Shown: positions 35,289 to 43,543 of the stretch, piece after piece | Layout: every line of letters starts with the position of its first letter | Numbering within the stretch: position 1 is the first letter of the stretch | NCBI GenBank assembly: GCA_020629315.1 | Contig: JAHDDO010000011.1 | Coordinates: 23,574 to 87,573, forward strand | Length of the DNA: 64,000 nt | Direction of reading: 5' to 3' | Source: Saprospiraceae bacterium | Lineage (GTDB): Bacteria > Bacteroidota > Bacteroidia > Chitinophagales > Saprospiraceae | Program-made: the position numbers and the translations under genes | The notes under the pieces: model-generated | What the model was told of the DNA's origin: nothing | Databases searched by the model: none | What the model saw: the letters and a program-made list of their open reading frames with translations, nothing else

Positions 35289-35545
35289 GTTTAAATGATT
35301 CAAGCCATTCGCTATCATCTTTCGAAAAAGTAATATATATACCCAAGTGAGCCTTAACCTATTAGATTATTTAAATAAGTCTTATTCTGCATATGTACCA
35401 CTATTTCAGCAGTTAACATATATATTATATCTTCATATGATGCAAAAAATTATTTGTTTTTTTTCAAAAAATAGTAGAATCAATAGGTTCTAATTTGTTT
35501 ATATTTGGCGCATAATTGTTATCCCTACTAACAGTAAAAGAACGC
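35289..35545. other. AT-rich intergenic region before the TPR gene
   Basis: Together with the dodecin terminator this makes about 308 bases without a gene. I see no open frame or structured RNA. It holds A/T tracts and the TATATTTG element at 35500. Confidence 0.6.
35500..35507 (+). promoter_or_regulatory. -7 promoter element TATATTTG for the TPR gene
   Basis: This TAnnTTTG match lies 38 nt before the ATG at 35546. No TTG is present at the usual spacing. Confidence 0.5.
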
Positions 35546-36967
35546 ATGAACCAAAGGACTAAACCTAATAATTTGATCGTTAGTCTTGTATCTCAATTTG
35601 AACATAACTACGCAAACGGAAACCTAGCTTTTATTTCTGAAAAGAATTTAATTGAGCTGATTCAATATTATGAATCAGAACTCATGTATAGAAAAGCTCT
35701 CGAAGTCGTATCAGTCGGTATCACCCAATACAACTATAATGCAGACTTCTTAATAGCTAAAGCTAGAATACATTTTAAAATGGCTGAATTTTCAAAAGCC
35801 ATTCATTACCTAGATAAAGCAGAAACCATTGCCCCTTTTGATAATGAAATTCAATTATTGAAAGTCAAGGTATTAGCATCTGATGATAAATTCACAGAAG
35901 CAATGGCCATTATTGCTGAGCTAAAGCAAATTTGTAGTAGCTGGGAATTAGTGGAAGTTTACTTGTGTGAAGCATTCGTGTTTGAAACTATGCATGATTT
36001 TGACGGAATGTTTTTCTCTCTAGCTGAATCTTTGAAAAGAGATCACAAGAACGAAGATGCACTTGAAAGAATATGGTTAGCCGTAGAGTTATCAAAAAGA
36101 TATTTTGACAGTATCAGATTACACGATGAACTGCTGGAACAAGATCCATACTCACACTTATCATGGTTTAACCTAGGACATGCATATGCTTGTATAGGTG
36201 AGTACGAAAACGCCATTGATGCATTAGAATATTCATTTATCGTAAATAGAGAATTCAATAATGCCTACATGGATTGTGCCGATATTTGTGTGCAAACAGG
36301 TAAGTATAAAAAAGCATTAGAAGTATTCTTAGAGGCCGAAAAGATTAATGGATTTGATGAAGAGTTGTCCTTAAAGATTGCAGAATGCCAATTTCTATTA
36401 GGAAATACAGGAGCCGCTAAGGTCAATCTTTTGAAATCAATAAAGATGGATCCTTACAGCGATGAAGCATACCACATATTAGCTAAATGTTATGCCAAAG
36501 AAGAAAAATGGAATCATGCTATTAAGGCCTTTCATAAAGCCATTGCCATTGATGAAGGAGTTGAAGAATACTATTTAGGCATAGGTGAGGCTTATTATCA
36601 TGTTGGCTCATTTGACAAAGCTGAAAAATTCCTTCAAACTGCCACTAGTATTGCTCCTGAAGCAAGTCAATATTGGTGTGGATATCTTTCGTTCCTTATA
36701 AAAACAAGGCAAATCACCAAAGCCATTGATGTTATTGAAAATGAAGCCCTTCAAGCTACCTTTGGTGCTGACATATTATATTGTCAATTTGTTGCTCTTC
36801 ATCTTAATGGCAACTTTGAAGCAGCTGTAAAAGTATTAGAGGAGGCATTAGTTGAAGACATCGATCAACATTCATTGATCTTTGAAATAGAACCTGAATT
36901 TAAATTAAACAAACAAGTAAATTCTATTATCAATTACTATATGATGGAATTGATGGATACGAAATAA
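35546..36967 (+). CDS. Cytoplasmic TPR-repeat protein
   Basis: The 473 residues lack a signal peptide and consist of ten or more tetratricopeptide repeats, for example LSWFNLGHAYACIGEYENAIDALEYSF, and AYHILAKCYAKEEKWNHAIKAFHKAIAID. TPR arrays mediate protein contacts; no other domain is visible, so the partner is unknown. The track begins at TTG 35516; the ATG at 35546 (MNQRTKPNNLIVSLVSQFEHNY) is favoured because it follows a -7 element at a sensible distance. A perfect 10-bp terminator ends the unit, which is monocistronic. Confidence 0.85.
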   Translation: MNQRTKPNNLIVSLVSQFEHNYANGNLAFISEKNLIELIQYYESELMYRKALEVVSVGITQYNYNADFLIAKARIHFKMAEFSKAIHYLDKAETIAPFDNEIQLLKVKVLASDDKFTEAMAIIAELKQICSSWELVEVYLCEAFVFETMHDFDGMFFSLAESLKRDHKNEDALERIWLAVELSKRYFDSIRLHDELLEQDPYSHLSWFNLGHAYACIGEYENAIDALEYSFIVNREFNNAYMDCADICVQTGKYKKALEVFLEAEKINGFDEELSLKIAECQFLLGNTGAAKVNLLKSIKMDPYSDEAYHILAKCYAKEEKWNHAIKAFHKAIAIDEGVEEYYLGIGEAYYHVGSFDKAEKFLQTATSIAPEASQYWCGYLSFLIKTRQITKAIDVIENEALQATFGADILYCQFVALHLNGNFEAAVKVLEEALVEDIDQHSLIFEIEPEFKLNKQVNSIINYYMMELMDTK

Positions 36968-37022
36968 TAAGACCTATATCTGAACTGAACGTTCGGGCAT
37001 ACTCAATCTACAATAATCTCAT

Positions 37023-37054
37023 GAGCAATGTGTTTCTCACATTGCTCTTTTTTT
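37023..37054 (+). terminator. Intrinsic terminator after the TPR gene
   Basis: GAGCAATGTG and CACATTGCTC form a perfect 10-bp stem with a 5-nt loop, followed by seven T residues. Confidence 0.92.
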
Positions 37055-37200
37055 ATAGAATAATTTCACCCACTCATGGACTATTTTCTGCTATTTATCT
37101 ATATAAAGTAACCTTAGGCCAGCTGAAAAAGTAATAAAGGCAAACAACGAAATTTTTAACTTTTTTAAACAAACCCACTAATTTATTCACCTTAATTTCT

Positions 37201-37539
37201 ATGACTATGAATTTCAAAAAATTGGCCCTTATTCTTCCTTTATTTGTAAGTATTTCAATGACACAACTACAGGCAACGGATCGTATTACAGACAGTGAAC
37301 CTACATGGCAAGATCAAATGGTTTCTTACCTAAGTACAATTGACTTTGATAAGTATGATGACCTTGAAAATGTGATGATAGATTTTATGATCGTAGAAGG
37401 AGACAAGATCCTTATCATATCTACAAATGAACCAGAAATGGACGCTACATTGAAAAACAAACTTAATTACAAAACGCTAAGTAGCACAGAATTGGAGTTC
37501 TATAAGAAGTATACCTTACCTATAGCTATCCAACGATAA
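37201..37539 (+). CDS. Small exported hypothetical protein
   Basis: I do not recognise this 112-residue protein. It has a signal peptide (about 1-25, MTMNFKKLALILPLFVSISMTQLQA) and an acidic mature part with WQDQMVSYLSTIDFDKYDDLENVMIDFMIVEGDKILII. That pattern, a short helix then a strand carrying a small hydrophobic core, suggests a compact alpha/beta domain of about 85 residues. Two start codons are close together (37201 and 37207). It has its own strong bidirectional terminator, shared with convergent glyS. A periplasmic role is likely but unspecified. Confidence 0.7.
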   Translation: MTMNFKKLALILPLFVSISMTQLQATDRITDSEPTWQDQMVSYLSTIDFDKYDDLENVMIDFMIVEGDKILIISTNEPEMDATLKNKLNYKTLSSTELEFYKKYTLPIAIQR

Positions 37540-37542
37540 AAT

Positions 37543-37576
37543 AAAAAAAGGCCCAGTGAAATCACTGGGCCTTTTT
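37543..37576. terminator. Bidirectional terminator between the small exported gene and glyS
   Basis: GGCCCAGTGA and TCACTGGGCC form a perfect 10-bp stem with a 2-nt loop, flanked by A7 and T5. It suits both convergent genes. Confidence 0.92.
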
Positions 37577-37577
37577 A

Positions 37578-39113
37578 TTAAACAAATAATTTTTTTACAC
37601 TGCAATTGTCCCTTATAATCGCTGGTGCTTCATCTATACCTATTCTTTGTTGTTCTAAACTATCCCTCTCTCTAATCGTCACTGTATTATCCTCTAATGT
37701 TTGATGATCCACCGTTAAACAATAAGGCGTTCCAATGGCATCTTGACGCCTGTATCTACGCCCAATGGCATCTTTTTCATCATATTGTGCATTAACATCA
37801 AACTTTAAAGCACTGTACAAGTCTTGCGATGCTTTTACTAAGCCTTCATCATTTTTCAACAAGGGCAATATCGCACATTTCACAGGAGCAATAGCAGGAT
37901 GAAATTTCATAACCGTTCGAGTACTTTCACCTCCTTTTGAATCTGGTACACTTTCTTCTTGTAATGCCAAACTTACCTGAGCTAAAAACATTCTGTCACA
38001 ACCTATCGAAGTTTCTACTACGTAAGGAACATAGTTCTCATTTAACTCTGGATCAAAATATTGTAGCTTCTTCCCTGATAATTCTTGATGTTGAGTTAGA
38101 TCAAAATCAGTTCTAGAGTGGATGCCTTCTAACTCTCTAAATCCAAACGGAAATTCGAATTCAATATCGGCTGCAGCATTGGCGTAGTGTGCTAACTTTT
38201 CATGATCATGGAATCGTAATTTGTCAGCTGGAACACCCAAGGCCTTATGCCATTGAAGTCTTGTTTCTTTCCAATGTGCATACCATTCCATTTCTGTTCC
38301 TGGTCGAACAAAGAATTGCATTTCCATTTGCTCAAACTCCTTCATCCTAAAAATGAACTGTCTAGCTACGATCTCGTTTCTAAAAGCTTTACCTATCTGT
38401 GCAATACCAAAAGGTACTTTTTGTCTTGAAGACTTTTGTACATTTAAAAAATTGGTAAATATCCCTTGGGCTGTTTCTGGACGCAAGTAAAGTTTTCCTT
38501 CTTCCCCTGCTACATTTCCTAGCTGCGTAGAAAACATGAGATTAAACTGCCTCACATCGGTCCAATTCTTAGAACCACTATCAGGACAAGCGATTTCCAA
38601 TTCTTCGATTAAGGACTTTACGTCAGCTAAATCCTCTTTAGATAAAGAATCATTCATACGTTTAAGAATACTATCTATCCGCTCTTGACGCTCTACTACC
38701 CTACCATTGGTACTTCTAAACTGAGCCTCATCAAAATCGTCCCCAAATCGCTTTCGCGCCTTCTCTACATCTTTGCGAATTTTATTCTCGATCTTTTCAC
38801 AATAACCCTCGATCAATTGATCTGCCCTGTATCGTTTCTTTGAATCCTTGTTATCAATTAGTGGATCATTAAAAGCATCAACATGTCCAGACGCCTTCCA
38901 AACTTTTGGATGCATAAAGATGGCCGCATCTAATCCTACAATATTTTGGTGCATTTGCACCATGCTTTTCCACCAGTATTCCTTTATATTATTTTTTAGC
39001 TCTATTCCATAAGGTCCGTAATCATACGCCGCTGCTAAACCATCGTAAATCTCACTTGACTGATAAACAAAAGCATACTCTTTGCAATGGGCTACCACAT
39101 TCTTGAAATCCAT
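37578..39113 (-). CDS. glyS: Glycyl-tRNA synthetase, single-chain (eukaryal/archaeal-like) type
   Basis: Class II synthetase attaching glycine to tRNA-Gly; 511 residues, the size of the dimeric alpha2 type and not the separate GlyQ/GlyS alpha2beta2 type. It shows LYLRPETAQGIFTNF, FGIAQIGKAFRNEI at motif 2, EFEQMEMQFFVRPG, HYANAAADIEFEFPFG, and motif 3 near VVETSIGCDRMFL. The C-terminal anticodon-binding domain ends near CSVKKLFV. A TATTTTTG promoter match is 19 nt before the ATG. It ends at the bidirectional terminator shared with the exported small protein. Confidence 0.96.
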   Translation of the reverse strand: MDFKNVVAHCKEYAFVYQSSEIYDGLAAAYDYGPYGIELKNNIKEYWWKSMVQMHQNIVGLDAAIFMHPKVWKASGHVDAFNDPLIDNKDSKKRYRADQLIEGYCEKIENKIRKDVEKARKRFGDDFDEAQFRSTNGRVVERQERIDSILKRMNDSLSKEDLADVKSLIEELEIACPDSGSKNWTDVRQFNLMFSTQLGNVAGEEGKLYLRPETAQGIFTNFLNVQKSSRQKVPFGIAQIGKAFRNEIVARQFIFRMKEFEQMEMQFFVRPGTEMEWYAHWKETRLQWHKALGVPADKLRFHDHEKLAHYANAAADIEFEFPFGFRELEGIHSRTDFDLTQHQELSGKKLQYFDPELNENYVPYVVETSIGCDRMFLAQVSLALQEESVPDSKGGESTRTVMKFHPAIAPVKCAILPLLKNDEGLVKASQDLYSALKFDVNAQYDEKDAIGRRYRRQDAIGTPYCLTVDHQTLEDNTVTIRERDSLEQQRIGIDEAPAIIRDNCSVKKLFV

Positions 39114-39132
39114 TTTCTTCGTTATTTGCCCG

Positions 39133-39140
39133 CAAAAATA
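39133..39140 (-). promoter_or_regulatory. -7 promoter element TATTTTTG for glyS
   Basis: The minus strand reads TATTTTTGC, a full extended match, 19 nt before the glyS ATG. No -33 TTG is seen. Confidence 0.55.
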
Positions 39141-39172
39141 CCAATTTTATAGCGCTCGATAAGTAAGATTAA

Positions 39173-40051
39173 ATGCAGTACCTTAGCAAGCTACCAATAC
39201 CTAAATTTTTGATAAAAAAATATTCCATAGATATCTTCAAACCCAACTGGCCTCAATGGAAAATAAAGTTGGTCGATTTTTTCTTAACACGATTACCCGT
39301 TTTGCATGTGGGTACGATCAATAAAGTGATCGCAAATAGTGAACACCTTTCAAACAGAGAATTCATTTGGTCTTGCTTAAAAGATATGGGCATAAAAATC
39401 CATACAATTGGCACCGAAGCTATCCCTAAGGAAGGGCCCCTAACCATCGCAGCAAATCACCCTGGAGGTGCAGATGTAATGGCATTAATATCCACGATAG
39501 GTATGGTTAGAGAGGACCCGTCTATTTTGGCAAACTCCTTAGTCTGTATAGAGCCTGTAAAAGACATTGTAATACCGGTGGATAAGTTAGCATCCAAAAA
39601 TGCTGTAGATTTTAACCAAATAGACAAAGCATACGAAAATGGAAGGGCTGTTGTATTCTTTGCAGCCGGAATGAACTCTAGACCAGATGAAAGTGGAAAT
39701 CTCGTGGATAGAAGATGGAGAGCCACGTATTTACAATACGCCAAAAAGTACAAAACACCTGTTATTTTAATGCACATTGATAAAGGCAATAGCCCTTTGT
39801 TTTTTAAAGTCGCCAATATCAGAGCAAAGTATAAAAGATTAGCAAAAGTGCCATTAGAAAACATTTTCCAATTAAGAGAATTCGTTAAAGCCAAAGGCGA
39901 TATTAATGTTTTAGTTTCTGAATGTATTTCATATAATGAAGTAGACCGTCTATTACTTAATGAAACTAAAAAAGACTACAGAGAACTTGCTGATAAAATG
40001 CGTGACTTTGTGTATACTATGAGTCCTAATGAACGTGAATTTAACGCTTGA
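39173..40051 (+). CDS. Lysophospholipid-type acyltransferase (PlsC family), probably aminolipid O-acyltransferase
   Basis: This 292-residue protein has the PlsC/LPLAT core: AANHPGGADVMAL, where His96 and Asp101 form the catalytic HX4D, followed by a longer domain ending near residue 280. It lacks obvious membrane helices but is likely membrane-associated. The next gene, 2 nt downstream, encodes an OlsB/GlsB-like N-acyltransferase. Together they match the two activities that make acyloxyacyl amino-acid lipids (glycine or ornithine lipids): the GNAT enzyme N-acylates the amino acid and the LPLAT enzyme esterifies the hydroxyl. The order LPLAT-then-GNAT is that of the fused OlsF enzyme of Flavobacterium, here split into two genes. 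Confidence 0.82.
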   Translation: MQYLSKLPIPKFLIKKYSIDIFKPNWPQWKIKLVDFFLTRLPVLHVGTINKVIANSEHLSNREFIWSCLKDMGIKIHTIGTEAIPKEGPLTIAANHPGGADVMALISTIGMVREDPSILANSLVCIEPVKDIVIPVDKLASKNAVDFNQIDKAYENGRAVVFFAAGMNSRPDESGNLVDRRWRATYLQYAKKYKTPVILMHIDKGNSPLFFKVANIRAKYKRLAKVPLENIFQLREFVKAKGDINVLVSECISYNEVDRLLLNETKKDYRELADKMRDFVYTMSPNEREFNA

Positions 40052-40053
40052 AA

Positions 40054-41076
40054 ATGAAAGAGGTTCTAGTAGCAAAACCATTGGAAAATATTAACCTTAT
40101 TGATTTTTTTGATGACAAAAAGTCAATCTACAAGCCGGTCCCTACCTTTCCATTCCTTACAGAAGAAGATGTACTTTCAGCGCTACATGAGCTTTGTGAT
40201 TTTGAAGAAATAAAAAAGGAAATTAAAGAGGTACAGCGTAAAGGTCACAACAAAATTCCGAATACAGAATACGTAATCTGCTTAACAGATTGGTTTAGCT
40301 ATCCAAACCTTATTGCAGCCTTGACAATTATTCGAGAATGGGCATTTAGAAATGAAGGCGGTGGTGTAGGCAAAAATGATATGGATGCTTTTGACACGTT
40401 GCCGATTACCCAACAGTTAATGATCTTAAACCCCCACGCTGAAAGCTTACTTGATGTGATCATTGGAGGGTATAGGTATCAAATACACTCAGGCGACACC
40501 TACGAAGAAGGACCTATGGGTGATCATTTCACCTTTAATCCGAACATCAAGAAAGAAACATGGTCTGAGTTGGGTCGTTCGTTTATTAATCCATTTTACC
40601 AGAAAAGAGAAACTCGTCAATCTTTTGATTATGTCTTGCATGGCTTAGGCTTCATTTATGCAAATAACCAACACATCAAAGGATACTTTGGTAAAGTGAC
40701 ACTCTATAATATCTACGAACAAAGAGAAGCACACCGCTTCTTCACGGGGACTGCACGCCAATACTGGAAAGCGTCTGATCTCATGAATGTTTATGATAAC
40801 GAAAGAGTAGAAGAAGGGGAACTCACGGATGACCAAAAGTCGATGTTAGATAGAGATATTTTTAAAGGGATGTTCTACATCTTACGAAAAGAATATCAGA
40901 TAAACCTAGTCCCAATTATGGCCGTATATAATCGAATGACGGCACTAGAAAATATGTTCTATTTCGGTGCGTTCAGGCATCATGCGTTTGGCAATACGAT
41001 AGAAGTCGGGATGGGCATAGCTATCGAAAATATAAGACCGATTATTATGGAAAAATTTGTGGATCCTTACCGCTAA
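40054..41076 (+). CDS. GNAT N-acyltransferase of OlsB/GlsB type (aminolipid synthesis)
   Basis: The 340 residues resemble the Acetyltransf_5 family. Key segments are LLDVIIGGYRYQIHSGDTYEEG, HFTFNPNIKKETWSELGRSF, with the family's ELGRSF motif, and INPFYQKR, then GYFGKVTLYNIYEQREAHRF. In Bacteroides the comparable glsB product N-acylates glycine with a 3-hydroxy fatty acid; in Rhizobium OlsB does so with ornithine. The amino acid used here cannot be told from sequence. The track begins at TTG 40048, which overlaps the previous stop; the ATG at 40054 fits better. It starts 2 nt after the acyltransferase stop, so the two are translationally coupled. Confidence 0.82.
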   Translation: MKEVLVAKPLENINLIDFFDDKKSIYKPVPTFPFLTEEDVLSALHELCDFEEIKKEIKEVQRKGHNKIPNTEYVICLTDWFSYPNLIAALTIIREWAFRNEGGGVGKNDMDAFDTLPITQQLMILNPHAESLLDVIIGGYRYQIHSGDTYEEGPMGDHFTFNPNIKKETWSELGRSFINPFYQKRETRQSFDYVLHGLGFIYANNQHIKGYFGKVTLYNIYEQREAHRFFTGTARQYWKASDLMNVYDNERVEEGELTDDQKSMLDRDIFKGMFYILRKEYQINLVPIMAVYNRMTALENMFYFGAFRHHAFGNTIEVGMGIAIENIRPIIMEKFVDPYR

Positions 41077-41100
41077 TAGAATCGCTCGTATCTTTAACCT

Positions 41101-42345
41101 ATGGGTATACTTTTAGGCATATTGGTTTTCTTATTACTCTCCGCCTTCTTTTCAGGCTCCGAAATAGCGTTTGTCACTGCTAATAAACTAGGTATGGCGA
41201 TGGAGAAAGAAGGAGGCTCCCGCAGAGGGAATATACTCTCAAAATTCTATCAAGAGCCCAAGAAGTTCATAAGTACAATGCTGGTTGGTAATAATATCGC
41301 ATTAGTGGCTTTTACTTATTTCATGACTTTATTTTTAGAACAATTAATGCCAGGACTGTTACCTTTTCCTGTCATGGCTTTGCTCGTGTTTACCCTTATA
41401 ATTACGGTTGTTGTTTTACTCTTCGGGGAGTTTATACCGAAAACATTTTTCCGACTTTACGCAAATAATATATTGGTTTGGCTCGCCTACCCACTGTATT
41501 TTTTCAAACTATTATTAGCCCCTCCGACATGGCTGATGAACAGTTTGTCCAATGGCGTTTTACGACTATTTAAATTGCCGCTTGATCAAGTGGATTACTC
41601 AATCTCTAAAGTCGATGTTCAAGATTATTTTGAAGAGCAAATTTCAGAAGAACAACAAGATATAGATAAAGAAATTCTTACTAATGCACTTAACTTGAGC
41701 GAGCTTCAAGTACGTGACGCGATGATTCCAAGAACGGAAATCGTATCGTTTGACATCAATGAAGATCGTCCATCATTAATACGATTAATTAAAGAGACAA
41801 AGCTTTCTAGGATCATACTCATTGATGATGACATCGAAAATGTTATAGGTTATATTCATCATCAACAACTCCTATCTGAACCTAAATCTTTAAAGAAAAT
41901 AGCCATTGATATTCCCTTCGTACCTGAGGCCATGAATCTGCAAGATTTACTAACAAAGTTTATCCAATCGAAAAAAAGCATCGCCTGTGTTGTAGACGAA
42001 TATGGTAGTCTTGGAGGCATAATTACATTGGAAGATATCATTGAAGAGATATTCGGCGATATTGAAGATGAATTTGATGATGAAGAACTATTGGAACAAC
42101 AGATCTCAGAAAATGAATTTATCTTTTCTGGGCGTATCGAGATAGACTACCTGAATGAAAAATATGAGAATATAAATCTGCCCGATGGCGATTACCAAAC
42201 GCTATCAGGATACATGGTCATGACATCTGGAAATATTCCTGAAATGGAGGAGGAGTTTGCCACCGAGAGCTACGTTCTGCAAGCCCTTCAAGTCAGCGAT
42301 AATAAGGTGGATATTATTCGTTTAGTTGTATTAGATAACAAATAA
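41101..42345 (+). CDS. CNNM/CorC-type membrane protein with CBS pair (DUF21-CBS-CorC_HlyC)
   Basis: This 414-residue protein has an N-terminal DUF21 membrane domain (about 1-175) with SAFFSGSEIAFVTANK and LVGNNIALVAFTYFMT. A CBS pair follows (about 190-320, with MIPRTEIVSFDI and VVDEYGSLGGIITLEDIIEEI), then an acidic stretch and a CorC_HlyC C-terminal domain (YLNEKYENINLPDGDYQTLSGY). Relatives export magnesium or sodium. It follows the aminolipid acyltransferase genes by 24 nt and may be the third gene of that operon. Its stop is 15 nt from the convergent hemW stop. Confidence 0.9.
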   Translation: MGILLGILVFLLLSAFFSGSEIAFVTANKLGMAMEKEGGSRRGNILSKFYQEPKKFISTMLVGNNIALVAFTYFMTLFLEQLMPGLLPFPVMALLVFTLIITVVVLLFGEFIPKTFFRLYANNILVWLAYPLYFFKLLLAPPTWLMNSLSNGVLRLFKLPLDQVDYSISKVDVQDYFEEQISEEQQDIDKEILTNALNLSELQVRDAMIPRTEIVSFDINEDRPSLIRLIKETKLSRIILIDDDIENVIGYIHHQQLLSEPKSLKKIAIDIPFVPEAMNLQDLLTKFIQSKKSIACVVDEYGSLGGIITLEDIIEEIFGDIEDEFDDEELLEQQISENEFIFSGRIEIDYLNEKYENINLPDGDYQTLSGYMVMTSGNIPEMEEEFATESYVLQALQVSDNKVDIIRLVVLDNK

Positions 42346-42360
42346 ATCTGATGTGGCATA

Positions 42361-43509
42361 CTAGTTAAATAGACTAGCAGCAATATCATCCGCAAGCAAC
42401 ATACCCATAAGACTCAGTTTTAATACTCCATTTTCTTTTAGTATATGGCCACTTTCTATCCACGGGTTTAGTTGGTTTTGGTCCAATGTAATCCCCTGCT
42501 CCGCAAACTCAGTAAGTACATCGAGATGTAAGCCACTTGAAGTTCTAAGTCCCAACATAATCCATTCATTGAAGCGGTCAATATCGGTGAGTAGCTCGAA
42601 ATCGCCCGGCGCTAATCCATTTTCTATACCCTCCATGTACTTTGCATTATGCGCTATGTTCCAAGAACGGCACCCATCTACTAAACTATGCGCTGAAGGA
42701 CCTATTCCTAAATAACTCCGCCCAGTCCAATACGATCGGTTATGCTTAGATTCAAAGCCAGGCTTTGCATAGTTTGAAATTTCATAATGAGCAAAACCCT
42801 TCCCCTGTAAAAAGTTATGCGCATAGATAAATTGATTTCGCGCCAACTCCTCATCCAAGGGTTTTGAAATACGCTTGTCAATAAATTTTTGGAGAGCAGT
42901 TCCTTCTTCTACTGTCAAATTATAGGCAGAAATGTGATCTACATTCCAGCTTGTAATTTGTTCTAGTTCTTTCTTCCAATAATCTAGATCTGTCCCTGGT
43001 ACACCAAAGATCAGATCCACACTTATGTTGGTAATATTTGATGATTCAAATAAATCCAAAGATCGTTTTACATCTTCTACCTTATGTGCACGATTCATCC
43101 ATTGTAGCACTTGAGCATCGAGTGATTGGACACCTAAAGACAATCGATTTATACCACTTTCATACCACCTTTCCAAGATCTCCTCATCTATATCATCTGG
43201 ATTCGCTTCAATCGTTATTTCTGGAGAATTAGCAATATCATAATGTTGGAAAATGGTATCGAATAAAGAGCTTATTTCCTGGGCGTCCAATAACGAAGGT
43301 GTCCCTCCACCCAAATATATACTGTGAAATGTATGATCCTTCCAATCTTCGGCCTTCTGAACTAACTCCGCAATAAGGCAGTCGATCATTCGACTTTTAT
43401 AGGCTAATGAAGTGCTAAAATGAAAGTTGCAATAATGGCAGGCTTGTTTGCAAAAAGGTATATGAAGATAGATGCCTGAAGCGTTATGTTTAGAGTTTCC
43501 TGTATTCAT
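42361..43509 (-). CDS. hemW: Radical SAM heme chaperone HemW
   Basis: HemW-like radical SAM protein of 382 residues. The cluster motif is CKQACHYCNF in SGIYLHIPFCKQACHYCNFH, C-x3-C-x2-C, which binds the [4Fe-4S] for SAM cleavage. IYLGGGTPSLL, DLIFGVPGTDLDYWKKEL and ISAYNLTVEEGTAL are typical of the HemW/HemN group. The C-terminal HemN-like domain includes YEISNYAKPG and HNRSYWTGRSYLGIGPSAHS. HemW acts in heme delivery; anaerobic HemN activity is less likely because of the shorter length. The promoter element lies across the start codon of the divergent tamA-like gene. Confidence 0.9.
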   Translation of the reverse strand: MNTGNSKHNASGIYLHIPFCKQACHYCNFHFSTSLAYKSRMIDCLIAELVQKAEDWKDHTFHSIYLGGGTPSLLDAQEISSLFDTIFQHYDIANSPEITIEANPDDIDEEILERWYESGINRLSLGVQSLDAQVLQWMNRAHKVEDVKRSLDLFESSNITNISVDLIFGVPGTDLDYWKKELEQITSWNVDHISAYNLTVEEGTALQKFIDKRISKPLDEELARNQFIYAHNFLQGKGFAHYEISNYAKPGFESKHNRSYWTGRSYLGIGPSAHSLVDGCRSWNIAHNAKYMEGIENGLAPGDFELLTDIDRFNEWIMLGLRTSSGLHLDVLTEFAEQGITLDQNQLNPWIESGHILKENGVLKLSLMGMLLADDIAASLFN

Positions 43510-43535
43510 TGTACCTTGAAACTTATCAAGTTCTC

Positions 43536-43543
43536 CAAATGTA
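43536..43543 (-). promoter_or_regulatory. -7 promoter element TACATTTG for hemW, overlapping the tamA-like start
   Basis: The minus-strand TAnnTTTG match lies 26 nt before the hemW ATG, and covers the ATG at 43539 of the divergent outer-membrane gene. The two genes therefore share the same bases for a promoter and a start codon. Confidence 0.5.

Noticed and set aside
39457-39894. 145-aa minus-strand ORF within the acyltransferase gene
   Set aside because: Antisense shadow of a conserved PlsC-domain gene.
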